A stretch of DNA of 36,491 bases from Thermogutta sp039793925 (lineage in GTDB: Bacteria; Planctomycetota; Planctomycetia; Pirellulales; Thermoguttaceae). Where the stretch lies: NCBI RefSeq assembly GCF_039793925.1, contig NZ_JBAMME010000234.1, positions 1 to 36,491 on the forward strand, read 5' to 3'. How positions within the stretch are numbered: position 1 is the first letter of the stretch; every line of letters begins with the position of its first letter. The notes under the pieces are model-generated. The model had not been told where the DNA came from, did no database searches, and was given only the letters and a program-made list of their open reading frames with translations. This document shows positions 9,399 through 16,766 of this stretch, one piece after another. The translations under genes and the position numbers were made by a program.

Positions 9399-9864
9399 GG
9401 GGTCACTCCTTTGGAACAATGGCAAGCCCTTCAGTCATTTCAGCGATCGAGTGCCCGGAACTGAGCCTGCCACGCCGCGTGACGCTCTTTTCATTGTGAG
9501 CTTTCCCCAGTTTTCCCGGAAGGGTGTCGATCCGTGCGACACAGTGTCGATTGGCACGACACCGGCCGTGCTGTTTTCTTGGCATGCTGGTCGCTAGTCC
9601 CGCCGTTCGATGCGATGCTTTAAGCATTTTCACGTGTCGGCCCGTTTTCTTCTGTTGCGTGGCGACTTGGAATGTCGCTTGCTTAGCCGTTGCATCCTTC
9701 ACCTGAGTTAAGTGATTCCAGACGGACGGGAAGAGCCGTGTTATCGGGGATGTGCCCGAGGTCACTGAGTAGCCCCGTTAGGTTGTCAATGGAGACACTG
9801 ACAATCACGCGAATTTGACTGCAAAGGTTTTCTTCCACCACGCAGGAGTACGGAGTGACGTGGC
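9399..9864. other. Divergent intergenic region between the radical SAM gene and a DUF1559 gene
   Basis: No credible gene is present; a 120-codon minus-strand frame here lacks a ribosome binding site and a recognisable protein pattern. The region contains a pair of tandem palindromes (9524-9562, listed separately) and a weaker inverted repeat, TTGTCA-N10-TGACAA, at 9783-9804 that sits about 60-80 nt before the DUF1559 start. No convincing -35/-10 pair was found for either flanking gene. Confidence 0.5.
9524..9562. repeat. Two tandem 19-bp palindromes, operator-like
   Basis: Two copies of GTGTCG-N7-CGACAC lie at 9524-9542 and 9544-9562, separated by one A. Arms are identical in both copies while the 7-nt centres differ (ATCCGTG and ATTGGCA), as expected for a pair of dimer-binding sites. 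They lie 126 nt upstream of the radical SAM start and about 300 nt upstream of the DUF1559 start. The cognate regulator is not recognisable. Confidence 0.6.
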
Positions 9865-10887
9865 ATGAAGACGTTGCGACACGAACACGAGGAGCGATCC
9901 GCATTCACCCTCGTTGAGCTTCTGGTCGTCATTGCGATCATCGGGTTGCTCATCGCGCTATTGCTGCCCGCGGTGCAGTCGGCCAGAGAAGCGGCACGGA
10001 GAGCTCAATGTCTCAACAACCTGAAACAACTCGGGCTGGCTGTGCACAACTACGCCAGTAACTGGGGGTGCTTTCCCTCCAGTGCAATTGTGGACCGGAC
10101 CATCCAGACGACGGGCAATAACGTGTCGTGGGGAGTTCACGGGCGGATTTTATCTTTCATAGAGCAAGTCCCGCTTGGCTCGCAGGTGAACCTGGTGGCA
10201 GCCTGGGACACCCAACTCGTGATTGACGGCGTCCGGATCCCCGTCTTTGCCTGTCCCAGCGATCCCAAATCTTCGGAAATCCGGGATACAGGGGCGGGAA
10301 AGCCGCGTTTGTATCCCACGACCTACGGGTTCAATCTAGGTGTGTATTTCGTGTACGACCCCGCCACCGGAAAAGGCGGCGATGGCATCTCGTTTCCCAA
10401 TTCAGCGGTGACCTGGGCGGGGGTCATCGATGGCACAAGCCAAACCCTTCTGGCATCGGAAGTCAAGGCGTGGCAGCCCTATCGGCGGAACGGTGGGCCT
10501 CCAACCACCAGTGTCCCTGCTTCCGTTGCTGAAGCCACCACCATTGTGGCCTCGGCGGGAGAAGCCAAGACAACCGGTCACACGGAATGGCCGGATGGCC
10601 GCGTCCATCATACGGGCTTCACCGCATGCTTTCCTCCCAACACCCACGTGCCCTGCGATATTGGCGGAAAAACGGAAGACTGCGACTACAACTCCTGGCA
10701 GGAAGGAAAAAACGGCATCAATGGGTCACCCACTTATGCAATTGTGACGGCCAGAAGCTATCACCCAGGCGGGGTCAATGCCGTCCATGTCGATGGCTCT
10801 GCGCGGTTCTACGCGGAGACAATCGAGCTCGCTACTTGGCGAGCACTTGCCACTCGAGCAGGCAGGGAACTTGTACCGAACCAGTGA
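9865..10887 (+). CDS. DUF1559 family pseudopilin-like protein
   Basis: The 340-residue protein starts with a short basic leader and the prepilin motif AFTLVELLVVIAIIGLL, so prepilin peptidase would cut before the Phe and methylate it; the residue before Phe is Ala rather than the usual Gly. The hydrophobic helix continues into the typical ALLLPAVQSAREAARRAQC. The C-terminus has the H-X9-DG signature (HPGGVNAVHVDG) of planctomycete DUF1559 proteins. These are very numerous in planctomycetes and are thought to be exported pilin-like surface proteins of unknown individual function. GGAG lies 9 nt before the ATG. It stands alone between divergent and convergent neighbours. A long insert rich in Pro/Thr/Ala lies around residues 205-235. 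Confidence 0.9.
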   Translation: MKTLRHEHEERSAFTLVELLVVIAIIGLLIALLLPAVQSAREAARRAQCLNNLKQLGLAVHNYASNWGCFPSSAIVDRTIQTTGNNVSWGVHGRILSFIEQVPLGSQVNLVAAWDTQLVIDGVRIPVFACPSDPKSSEIRDTGAGKPRLYPTTYGFNLGVYFVYDPATGKGGDGISFPNSAVTWAGVIDGTSQTLLASEVKAWQPYRRNGGPPTTSVPASVAEATTIVASAGEAKTTGHTEWPDGRVHHTGFTACFPPNTHVPCDIGGKTEDCDYNSWQEGKNGINGSPTYAIVTARSYHPGGVNAVHVDGSARFYAETIELATWRALATRAGRELVPNQ

Positions 10888-11012
10888 CCTGGCCCCATCA
10901 CGGTGGAAAATAATCGTGTACCATAACCAGCGAAAGTCCAGGTATGGCAGCAGCGTGAGACAGGTGGGTCACTCGGTTCGCGATTGTCGGGAGCGTGAGT
11001 GCAGGCGATCCA

Positions 11013-11843
11013 TCAGCCCCGAACATTCTCTTTCGGGTAGGGGAGGAAAATCCCTTCCTGCAACACGAGAATGCGATGACACAGCCGCTCCAGAAAGTCG
11101 CGATCGTGGGAGATGATGATCATGGCTTGTGGTAGCCTCCCAAGTGCCCCTTCCACGCGGGCTGACGCCGATGCGTCCAATCCCGCGGTGGGTTCGTCCA
11201 GCAGGAGGATCTGCGGATCCATCGCCAGGACAGTGGCCAACGCGACGAGTCTTTTCTCTCCGCCGGAAAGCCGGTAGGTGATGCGGTTTTCCCAGCCCTC
11301 CAGGCCCAGCTCCGCCAGCGTGTGGCGAACGATCTGACGCACTTCCACCACCGTCTTTCCCTGATTGAACGGACCGAACGCCACATCCTCGGCCACGGTG
11401 GGGCAGAAAAGCTGGTCGTCGCTGTTTTGGAAGAGCAAACCAATTTTTCCGGGCAGGTCCTCGAAATCGGCCGGCCGGGTGCGAACCCGTCCGAAAATCT
11501 CAATCGTTCCGCTTTGTGGTTGCACCAATCCCATCAGCATGAGAAGAAACGTGGTCTTACCGGTGCCGTTGGCCCCGATGATCCCGACCTTTTCTCCGGC
11601 GCAGAGCTGAAACGATAGCCCCTGAAACAAAGGCGGCTGCCCTTCGTACCGGAAATGAATCCCCTCCAGGCGAATGATCGGCGCAGGCGGTTCGCATCCG
11701 AGAGAGTCAGGTAACGTCCTGCTTTGCACGGTAGCATGAGAGACGACCGCAAGCGGCGCAGGGTGCGAGTTCTCGGGAGGCTCGGTGACCGGTGAGTCGC
11801 CGGGTGCGGATGCTCTGTCATGGCAATAGGGTGGCACGGTCAC
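11013..11843 (-). CDS. nikO: Nickel/cobalt ECF transporter ATPase (NikO/CbiO type)
   Basis: This is the ATP-binding subunit of the energy-coupling module that powers nickel uptake with NikQ and NikM. From the GTG at 11843 the protein has 276 residues: Walker A GANGTGKTT at 90-98, Q-loop Q139, signature LSGGE at 192-196, Walker B ILLLDEP at 212-218 and switch His H246 in ISHD. The GTG overlaps the NikQ stop codon as GTGA, with GGAG 8 nt upstream, so translation is coupled. The open frame extends further upstream, but only inside nikQ. Residues 1-55 form a Pro/Ser-rich extension before the normal ABC start (IIRLEGIHFRYEG); either a real tail or an internal start is used. NikO versus CbiO is decided by the operon (NikK and NikL present, no CbiN). 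Confidence 0.88.
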   Translation of the reverse strand: MTVPPYCHDRASAPGDSPVTEPPENSHPAPLAVVSHATVQSRTLPDSLGCEPPAPIIRLEGIHFRYEGQPPLFQGLSFQLCAGEKVGIIGANGTGKTTFLLMLMGLVQPQSGTIEIFGRVRTRPADFEDLPGKIGLLFQNSDDQLFCPTVAEDVAFGPFNQGKTVVEVRQIVRHTLAELGLEGWENRITYRLSGGEKRLVALATVLAMDPQILLLDEPTAGLDASASARVEGALGRLPQAMIIISHDRDFLERLCHRILVLQEGIFLPYPKENVRG

Positions 11844-12610
11844 AGGAGACGCTCCACTCGCAAATAGGCCAGTCCCGCAAGTGAAAGGGCCGCCACGAAC
11901 CAAATGTCGCGCCAACTGAAATGAAAATGCCGCCACAAATAGAAATACCCCTTGAATCCGCGACACTTCATCGCCGCCAGAATGCGGTCCGATCGGGCAA
12001 GACTGCGGACGATGAGCATGCCCACCATCTGACCGTAGGTGTGAAAAGTCCACCAGTTCCAGGCCGGACGAAAACCCCGCATCCTTACCGCCGTGTGCAG
12101 TCGATGGTATTCATCTTCCAGGACTTTGAAGTAACGAATGCTGAGCAGGACGATTTGCACCAGCTTGCGAGGAACGTGCCAATGGGCAAGTACGTGCCCT
12201 AGCACGGGGAGATCCAGCGTGCCCACTAAACCGGCAGCACCGACCAGAACGATGGTAGCCCTGGCCCAAATTGTCACCGCTTGATACAGGCCTTCCCAAC
12301 TTGCGTTTGCAAACCAGCCGGGCCCCAACGGTTGGCCGGGAACTGTCCACGGCAGCACACAGGCCAGAACCAGCCCGAACCCCATAAGAGGTAGAATTCG
12401 CCGCAGCGTGCGTAAAAGGGAAAAGCGAGCCAAAACCAGAAGCAGGCTGCTCACCAGAGCGAGTCCGGCAAGGGTGACTTCCTCCCTGGCAAAAACAGTT
12501 GCCGCGGCAAAAAGGAAGAGCGCAATGACCCGTAATCGCGGATCAAAACTGTCGATGATCCGCACGCCGGGAGCTGCTGCTTGTTCAAACTCGTCCCATT
12601 GGCGATTCAT
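11840..12610 (-). CDS. nikQ: Nickel/cobalt ECF transporter T component (NikQ/CbiQ type)
   Basis: This is the integral membrane coupling subunit that links the ATPase to the substrate-binding NikM. About 256 residues follow the ATG at 12610; a GTG at 12652 in the same frame would add 14 residues but has no ribosome binding site. The family start pattern (IIDSFDPRLRVIALFLFAAATVF) is at about 18-40, followed by several transmembrane helices and the cytoplasmic coupling motifs AVRMRGF and AMKCRGF, which resemble the Ala-Arg-Gly type coupling-helix motifs of EcfT proteins. Its last codons overlap the start of nikO by 4 nt. Confidence 0.88.
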   Translation of the reverse strand: MNRQWDEFEQAAAPGVRIIDSFDPRLRVIALFLFAAATVFAREEVTLAGLALVSSLLLVLARFSLLRTLRRILPLMGFGLVLACVLPWTVPGQPLGPGWFANASWEGLYQAVTIWARATIVLVGAAGLVGTLDLPVLGHVLAHWHVPRKLVQIVLLSIRYFKVLEDEYHRLHTAVRMRGFRPAWNWWTFHTYGQMVGMLIVRSLARSDRILAAMKCRGFKGYFYLWRHFHFSWRDIWFVAALSLAGLAYLRVERLL

Positions 12611-12667
12611 CGGAACGGCCCTAACGGTCAGTAACCTGATGCAAAAGGGCACACCTTGTGGGGAGGT

Positions 12668-13324
12668 TCAAGATCGGTCTCGCTTTCGTGCCAAAAGATA
12701 AAACGCAATTCCTGTGATACCCAGAATATAACCCACTCCTCCAAGCACGTCGCGCAACTGGGTGGCCGAGCGAAACTCTTGCCATTCTTCTCGAAGTTTA
12801 ACCACCTGCGCTTTCAGGCCGCTCATTTCAGACTTTAAATCCGCGAGAGGAGCGGCTGTGTGCGTCGTTGGCGTTTCGTGCTGACTGCGACTGCCGGAGG
12901 AGCCCGGGGTGGGAAGGTGAGAATCCTCTGGAACGTTGGCGGCGTTTCCCTCCGGCTTACCGGTCGATGAATCGGACGGACTCGGCAACTCGGCGAGTTC
13001 ATCGGCGGAAATGTTCCAGCGGGCCTGATGGCCGTCAGCCGTCATGGCCACGACGTTGAAATCGCTGCGAAACGGGGCCTTCAGAGTGAATCTCCCCTCC
13101 GCATCGGACTTCGTCGTGGCGACGACTTTTCCATCAGCAGTGGTCAAACGGATATCGGCGTCGGGCACACCCGTGCCACCGGGTAAATACACCTGACCTT
13201 TAATCGTATTCCCTTCACCAGCGGCAAACACGTAGAGGGTGTGGCCACAGGCTGTATTCAGGCCCATGGCCCAGACCATCAAAAAAACTAACGCCGATTC
13301 CACTACGCCGAACTGTCGCAGCAC
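12668..13324 (-). CDS. nikL: Nickel ECF transporter accessory protein NikL
   Basis: This 218-residue protein starts at GTG 13324, with GAGGAAGG 8 nt upstream. A signal peptide appears to end at NTACG, giving a mature protein beginning HTLYVFAAGEGNTIKGQVYL, the pattern of NikL/CbiL proteins and of a carboxypeptidase-regulatory-like beta domain (about 28-105). A Ser/Pro/Thr-rich linker (about 110-160) is followed by a probable coiled coil (LADLKSEMSGLKAQVVKLREEWQ, near 160-185) and one C-terminal transmembrane helix (about 193-211). In nickel transporters NikL, together with NikK, takes the place of the small NikN subunit (established for the family by comparative genomics). The periplasmic-type face probably contacts NikM. 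Confidence 0.8.
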   Translation of the reverse strand: MLRQFGVVESALVFLMVWAMGLNTACGHTLYVFAAGEGNTIKGQVYLPGGTGVPDADIRLTTADGKVVATTKSDAEGRFTLKAPFRSDFNVVAMTADGHQARWNISADELAELPSPSDSSTGKPEGNAANVPEDSHLPTPGSSGSRSQHETPTTHTAAPLADLKSEMSGLKAQVVKLREEWQEFRSATQLRDVLGGVGYILGITGIAFYLLARKRDRS

Positions 13325-13385
13325 CTCGATCGCCTTCCTCGGTTAGAGTAGCGCCACATGGATGCGAGACTTTTTCGTCAAGCCG

Positions 13386-14024
13386 TCATCCCGACTCCGC
13401 AGTCAAAAGTGGTGCATGGAACACCTCCGGCTGGACACGTCGGAGAAAGTGAGTGGCCGCCGCAGTGATGAAGCCTTCTCCCAAAGCCAGGATACCGTCG
13501 CTTGCAAACACGATCCACGAGAGGACATGAAATTGCTGCCCGGCCAAGGACACAGACAGTGCGGTGAGAAACGCACTGAGGAGGATAGCGGTTGCCCCGG
13601 CGGCGAATCCACCCAGCGTGACCAATAAGGGTTTCGATGAACGAACAAATCCGCGGAACAGATATCCGCAGAGCGCTCCCGGAAACGCCATGTTGAACGT
13701 ATTGAGGCCCAGGGTGGTCAGGCCGCCCGCCCCAAAAAAGAGCCATTGAAGACCCGTTGCCACAAAGACCGCGGCAAAGGCCGTCCATCCCAGCACGAGC
13801 CCCATGAGTCCTGTGAGCACTAGATGGAAAGCAATGGGGCCCATGGGAATTTGAATGAGCGACACGATAAAAAAAAGGCTGGTGAGTAACCCTGCCCGGG
13901 GAATCTCATCTGGTTTCAGTCTGGCCAGTCCCAGACCGATTCCTGCAAAAGTCCCGACCCAGCCGGCCGCCGTTACCAACGTTCCCGCAGTCGTTGTCGT
14001 CAGAATTCCGTCCGGAATATGCAT
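13386..14024 (-). CDS. nikM: Nickel ECF transporter substrate-binding subunit NikM (CbiM family)
   Basis: This is the S component that binds the metal in the membrane. The 212-residue protein starts MHIPDG: in structurally studied NikM the N-terminus and His2, together with His67, coordinate Ni(II). Here His2 is present and a His falls exactly at position 67 in PMGPIAFHL, so the metal site looks intact. Several transmembrane helices follow. The start is fixed by this motif; GAAGG lies 9 nt upstream. Order and spacing (86 nt after nikK, 61 nt before nikL) indicate one operon. CbiM for cobalt is the alternative, disfavoured because NikK and NikL accompany it and no CbiN is present. Confidence 0.9.
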   Translation of the reverse strand: MHIPDGILTTTTAGTLVTAAGWVGTFAGIGLGLARLKPDEIPRAGLLTSLFFIVSLIQIPMGPIAFHLVLTGLMGLVLGWTAFAAVFVATGLQWLFFGAGGLTTLGLNTFNMAFPGALCGYLFRGFVRSSKPLLVTLGGFAAGATAILLSAFLTALSVSLAGQQFHVLSWIVFASDGILALGEGFITAAATHFLRRVQPEVFHAPLLTAESG

Positions 14025-14110
14025 GGCCTATCGCCTTCCAAACCGATAGCAGAAGCAGAAGTCGGACCCTCCGAGCATTATGATCGGGCGAGCATCAACC
14101 CACCACGCCA

Positions 14111-14941
14111 TCACGGTGAGGGGGCATTTTTGACCGGCGCCGCCGATGCTGGATCCACAGCGCGAACCCAAATAAGGGCTCCTAGCTCCACATCGGCGGG
14201 TTGCCCGTCGGGCCCCGGCCGGGGTTCTCCGTCCACAAGTGCAGCAAAGCCCCACCAACCAGCCCAGGGTACTGTGTAACAGAAAACGCCCTGGCCGTCG
14301 GCCTTGACGACCTGCGTCACCAGGCTCCCGTTGGGCGGCTGGACGCGATGATCCTGATTCCAATATTCCACTTCCACTCGGGCAAACGGCACAGGTTTGC
14401 CATCGTGCAACACGATCCCGCGAAACGAATTCCCCGCCCAGACACCGTAGGGTCGCGTGAGGGGTTGGATTTCCACCGGCAAGCCGATGGGCTGCTCCCA
14501 CTGCCCATCGTCGCCCAGGAAATTCACCACCACCTTGGTGTAGTGAACAATCCACTTCTTTTCCAGCTTCTCCCAGTAGGGGGCCGGCTCAAGTGCGAAG
14601 ACATAATCGCCGGGCTGCTTCAACTGAAACTGGGCCGTGTACGCGGGCTGGCCCTCCAGGTTTCGCAGACGGAGAGCAGATTTGAGGTCCTCCGTCCGGC
14701 CTTTGTGAACCACAAAAAAGCGCACGGGCTCCGCCATGGGCATGATCGGCCCTTGCTCCATCGGATGTGTGAACTGGATGTCAAACACCAATTTGGTCTG
14801 AGAAGGCTCCTCAACGACATCGTAATTGGGAATGAGGACCAGAAAATGGGCATCTGCCTGCGTACCAAAACAGAGTCCCGCGATCGCGCAGGCAATGATC
14901 GTCCAATCAGGAAGGTACCGGCGATGGGCAAGATTGATCAT
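14111..14941 (-). CDS. nikK: Nickel transport accessory protein NikK (DUF4198 family)
   Basis: First gene of the operon, 276 residues. A signal peptide (about residues 1-31) ends in ADA, so the mature protein would begin HFLVLIPNYD, typical of DUF4198 exported proteins. The body is a beta-rich DUF4198 domain: FTHPMEQG, VVHKGRTEDL, then a second Ig-like half around FRGIVLHDGKPVPFARVEVEYWN. The C-terminus is short and Pro/Ala-rich without a clear membrane anchor. NikK proteins accompany NikM and NikL in nickel ECF transporters and probably handle Ni(II) outside the membrane (family knowledge; mechanism not established). The start ATG at 14941 has only a weak ribosome binding site. Transcription is predicted to be controlled by a NikR-type operator about 90 nt upstream. 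Confidence 0.8.
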   Translation of the reverse strand: MINLAHRRYLPDWTIIACAIAGLCFGTQADAHFLVLIPNYDVVEEPSQTKLVFDIQFTHPMEQGPIMPMAEPVRFFVVHKGRTEDLKSALRLRNLEGQPAYTAQFQLKQPGDYVFALEPAPYWEKLEKKWIVHYTKVVVNFLGDDGQWEQPIGLPVEIQPLTRPYGVWAGNSFRGIVLHDGKPVPFARVEVEYWNQDHRVQPPNGSLVTQVVKADGQGVFCYTVPWAGWWGFAALVDGEPRPGPDGQPADVELGALIWVRAVDPASAAPVKNAPSP

Positions 14942-15031
14942 GGCGGCCTAGATTGTCGTTGCAGCTCCCTGAAGCGAGAGCGGAAGGCGGTTTACCGAAC
15001 ACATGCAGGTGCGGAACTCATTTAGCCCGCA

Positions 15032-15060
15032 GGTGTTACGCACCGCCTTATTGTAACACC
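15032..15060. promoter_or_regulatory. NikR-type operator in front of nikKMLQO
   Basis: A perfect inverted repeat, GTGTTAC-N13-GTAACAC (15033-15039 and 15053-15059), extends by one more pair to GGTGTTAC/GTAACACC. As I recall it, this is the consensus published for NikR sites in Desulfovibrio (GTGTTAC with a 13-14 nt spacer). It overlaps the -10 box of the predicted nikK promoter, so nickel-loaded NikR would block transcription. No nikR gene is in this window. Confidence 0.8.
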
Positions 15061-15078
15061 AGGATTGAGAGGCGTCCA
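15050..15078 (-). promoter_or_regulatory. nikKMLQO promoter
   Basis: On the minus strand TGGACG (15078-15073) and TACAAT (15055-15050) are 17 nt apart. The -10 box lies inside the NikR-type operator. Transcription would start near 15043, about 100 nt before the nikK ATG. Confidence 0.6.
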
Positions 15079-15114
15079 CAAGTCGGAGAACTGACACGCC
15101 CGCACTTTCCTTTG

Positions 15115-15190
15115 CCGACGGGGTTGCAGACGTTCACACGGGTTCGCGGACAAGTGAGATCCAGCCCGGAGGGACCTGCTTGTCAGGTCC
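15115..15190 (+). repeat. Dispersed intergenic repeat, copy 1
   Basis: About 75 nt align with 28650-28724. The best-conserved stretch is CAGCCC-GGAGGGACCTGCT followed by GT and AGGT. This copy ends in a perfect hairpin, GGACCTG-CTTGT-CAGGTCC (15172-15190). Both copies are in noncoding DNA. It could be a REP-like element or a conserved structured RNA. Confidence 0.45.
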
Positions 15191-15511
15191 ATATTGCGAC
15201 GTTTGGATGACCCATTTCGCCGACCGGGCTTAAAGTGCTTGGCTAGACTGTACGGGCAATTCAAAAATCGCGCCCACCCCCCGGGTTTTGCGCGGTGGCC
15301 GTAACCGCGGTACCGGCAATTCACGAATTATCCTTACGGCACACTGGGGCCGTGGCATCTCATAAAAGAATGGGGATGGGTCAGGTCGGGGAGCATCGAC
15401 GGTGACGCTCGTCGTGTCCGAATGGAATTTCTGTGGTACCTCGCTCTTATGGCTCAGGCTTCTGTCAGAATCGACGCCCAACCATAGGGCTATTCGAAGT
15501 AATACGAAATT

Positions 15512-15530
15512 GGTATCGTCCCGCGATACC
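15512..15530. repeat. Perfect inverted repeat upstream of the kinase promoter
   Basis: GGTATCG-TCCCG-CGATACC has 7-bp arms and a 5-nt spacer. It lies just upstream of the -35 box at 15544, a position typical of an activator site. The binding protein is unknown. Confidence 0.5.
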
Positions 15531-15543
15531 GCTGGAAATGCCT

Positions 15544-15572
15544 TTGCCCATAAGGCCTGGTGAACTTATTAT
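15544..15572 (+). promoter_or_regulatory. Candidate promoter of the kinase-hydrogenase protease unit
   Basis: TTGCCC (15544-15549) and TATTAT (15567-15572) are separated by 17 nt. The predicted start near 15579 leaves about 50 nt before the ATG at 15630. Confidence 0.5.
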
Positions 15573-15629
15573 TAGGGAGTTAGCGTCACGGGGATGTGGA
15601 GTGCGGTGGGGAAAGGGACTGATTTAGAC

Positions 15630-16751
15630 ATGGAAACATCAACAACCATCGACGATATCGGTTTAACGCGGACCTGGGGTGGTTTGCAGCATCGGGAGCG
15701 ACTGCAGGCTCTCGTGGAGGCCTATCACGACCTCATCGAACAGAGACGTCGTCTCAACTGGACGGAGCACCTCCAATTGATTCGCAAACTGGGGCACGGA
15801 GGGCAAGGGGTTGTGTACCTCAGTCAGCGGCGAGGGGCCGACGGCTTCACTTTGCCGGTGGCCCTTAAATTCTTCGCTCCTGATCCGTATCCCAGCGAAG
15901 CGGCGTATGAGGAGGCGATGCAGAGGATCGGTTGGGTTTCCGGCCGGGTTGCCCAAATCGCTCACGACAACCTCCTGGACGTCCACAACTGGCTGGAGCG
16001 CGACGGTATTCGCATTATGGAAATGGAATGGGTGGACGGGTACGATCTTGCCCGCCTGCTCACCAATCGGATGTACCAGCTTCTGGAGCAACGGGTCAAG
16101 CCGATCCGCTGGCAGTATCTTAACGAGGTTGTGGTCACAGCCGGGCCGGTGCAACCGCGGTTGAAACCGGGGGTCGCGGTGGCCATCGTGCGAGATTGTC
16201 TGGCCGGTTTGGCCGCTCTCCATAGAGGACGTATCGTCCACGGGGACATCAAGCCCTCCAACATCATGCTGAAGAAGACCGGGACGGCCAAACTGGTGGA
16301 TGTGGGATCGGCTGTCGATTTAGATAAACCCCCATCGCGAAGAAGTTGCACCCCCCTTTATGCGGCACCGGAGGTCTTGGACAGCGATGGCGCGGATATT
16401 TCGCCTCGTTCGGACCTGGCCAGCTTGGGCTATGTGCTCATCGAAATGCTGTCGGGACAACCGGTTTTTCCGCCCAATCTGCAGCGGGCCGAATTGCTCG
16501 AGGCCAAACGGTTGTTGCCTCAGCGATTGCACACGATTCTGCCCCCGGAATGCCTGAAGAGTGAGGCCCTGGTTAATTTCTGTCGCCTTTTGATCGCGCC
16601 CGACCCGGCAAGGCGCTTTGACAACGCGGAGGCCGCCGACCTGGATAGGAACGGGGCTTCAGAGTTTCTCCGACAACTGGTCAAGGGCGATCTGGCCTCC
16701 GAATACGCCACCGAAATTCGGCTCTGGCTAGCTGACCTCCATCACCTGTGA
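15630..16751 (+). CDS. Hanks-type Ser/Thr protein kinase
   Basis: The 373-residue soluble kinase is counted from the ATG at 15630, preceded by AAAGGGA; an upstream in-frame ATG at 15594 has no well-spaced site. Motifs in order: glycine loop KLGHGGQGVVYL (53-64), ATP-anchoring Lys in VALKFF (K80), catalytic loop HGDIKPSN with D206, K208 and N211, and metal-binding D224 in DVG, where DFG is usual. An APE motif follows in YAAPEVL. All catalytic positions are present, so it should be active. There is an extra segment between the hinge and catalytic loop (about 145-180). There is no transmembrane helix or sensor domain, unlike many planctomycete kinases. The hydrogenase protease gene follows directly, suggesting a link to hydrogenase expression or maturation (inference). 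Confidence 0.88.
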   Translation: METSTTIDDIGLTRTWGGLQHRERLQALVEAYHDLIEQRRRLNWTEHLQLIRKLGHGGQGVVYLSQRRGADGFTLPVALKFFAPDPYPSEAAYEEAMQRIGWVSGRVAQIAHDNLLDVHNWLERDGIRIMEMEWVDGYDLARLLTNRMYQLLEQRVKPIRWQYLNEVVVTAGPVQPRLKPGVAVAIVRDCLAGLAALHRGRIVHGDIKPSNIMLKKTGTAKLVDVGSAVDLDKPPSRRSCTPLYAAPEVLDSDGADISPRSDLASLGYVLIEMLSGQPVFPPNLQRAELLEAKRLLPQRLHTILPPECLKSEALVNFCRLLIAPDPARRFDNAEAADLDRNGASEFLRQLVKGDLASEYATEIRLWLADLHHL

Positions 16752-16766
16752 ATGCTGCCAGCCACC

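Noticed and set aside
9403..9765. A 120-codon minus-strand frame upstream of the radical SAM gene.
   Set aside because: No ribosome binding site or recognisable pattern; it overlaps the tandem palindromes and the upstream edge of the radical SAM gene.
11844..12053. A longer start for nikO at 12053.
   Set aside because: It would bury 70 codons in nikQ and adds sequence with no family match; the GTG overlapping the nikQ stop has a proper ribosome binding site.
15594..15629. An earlier ATG (15594) for the kinase.
   Set aside because: The nearest GGAG is 14 nt away, too far; the ATG at 15630 has AAAGGGA at a workable distance and the extra 12 residues lie outside the kinase domain. It cannot be fully excluded.
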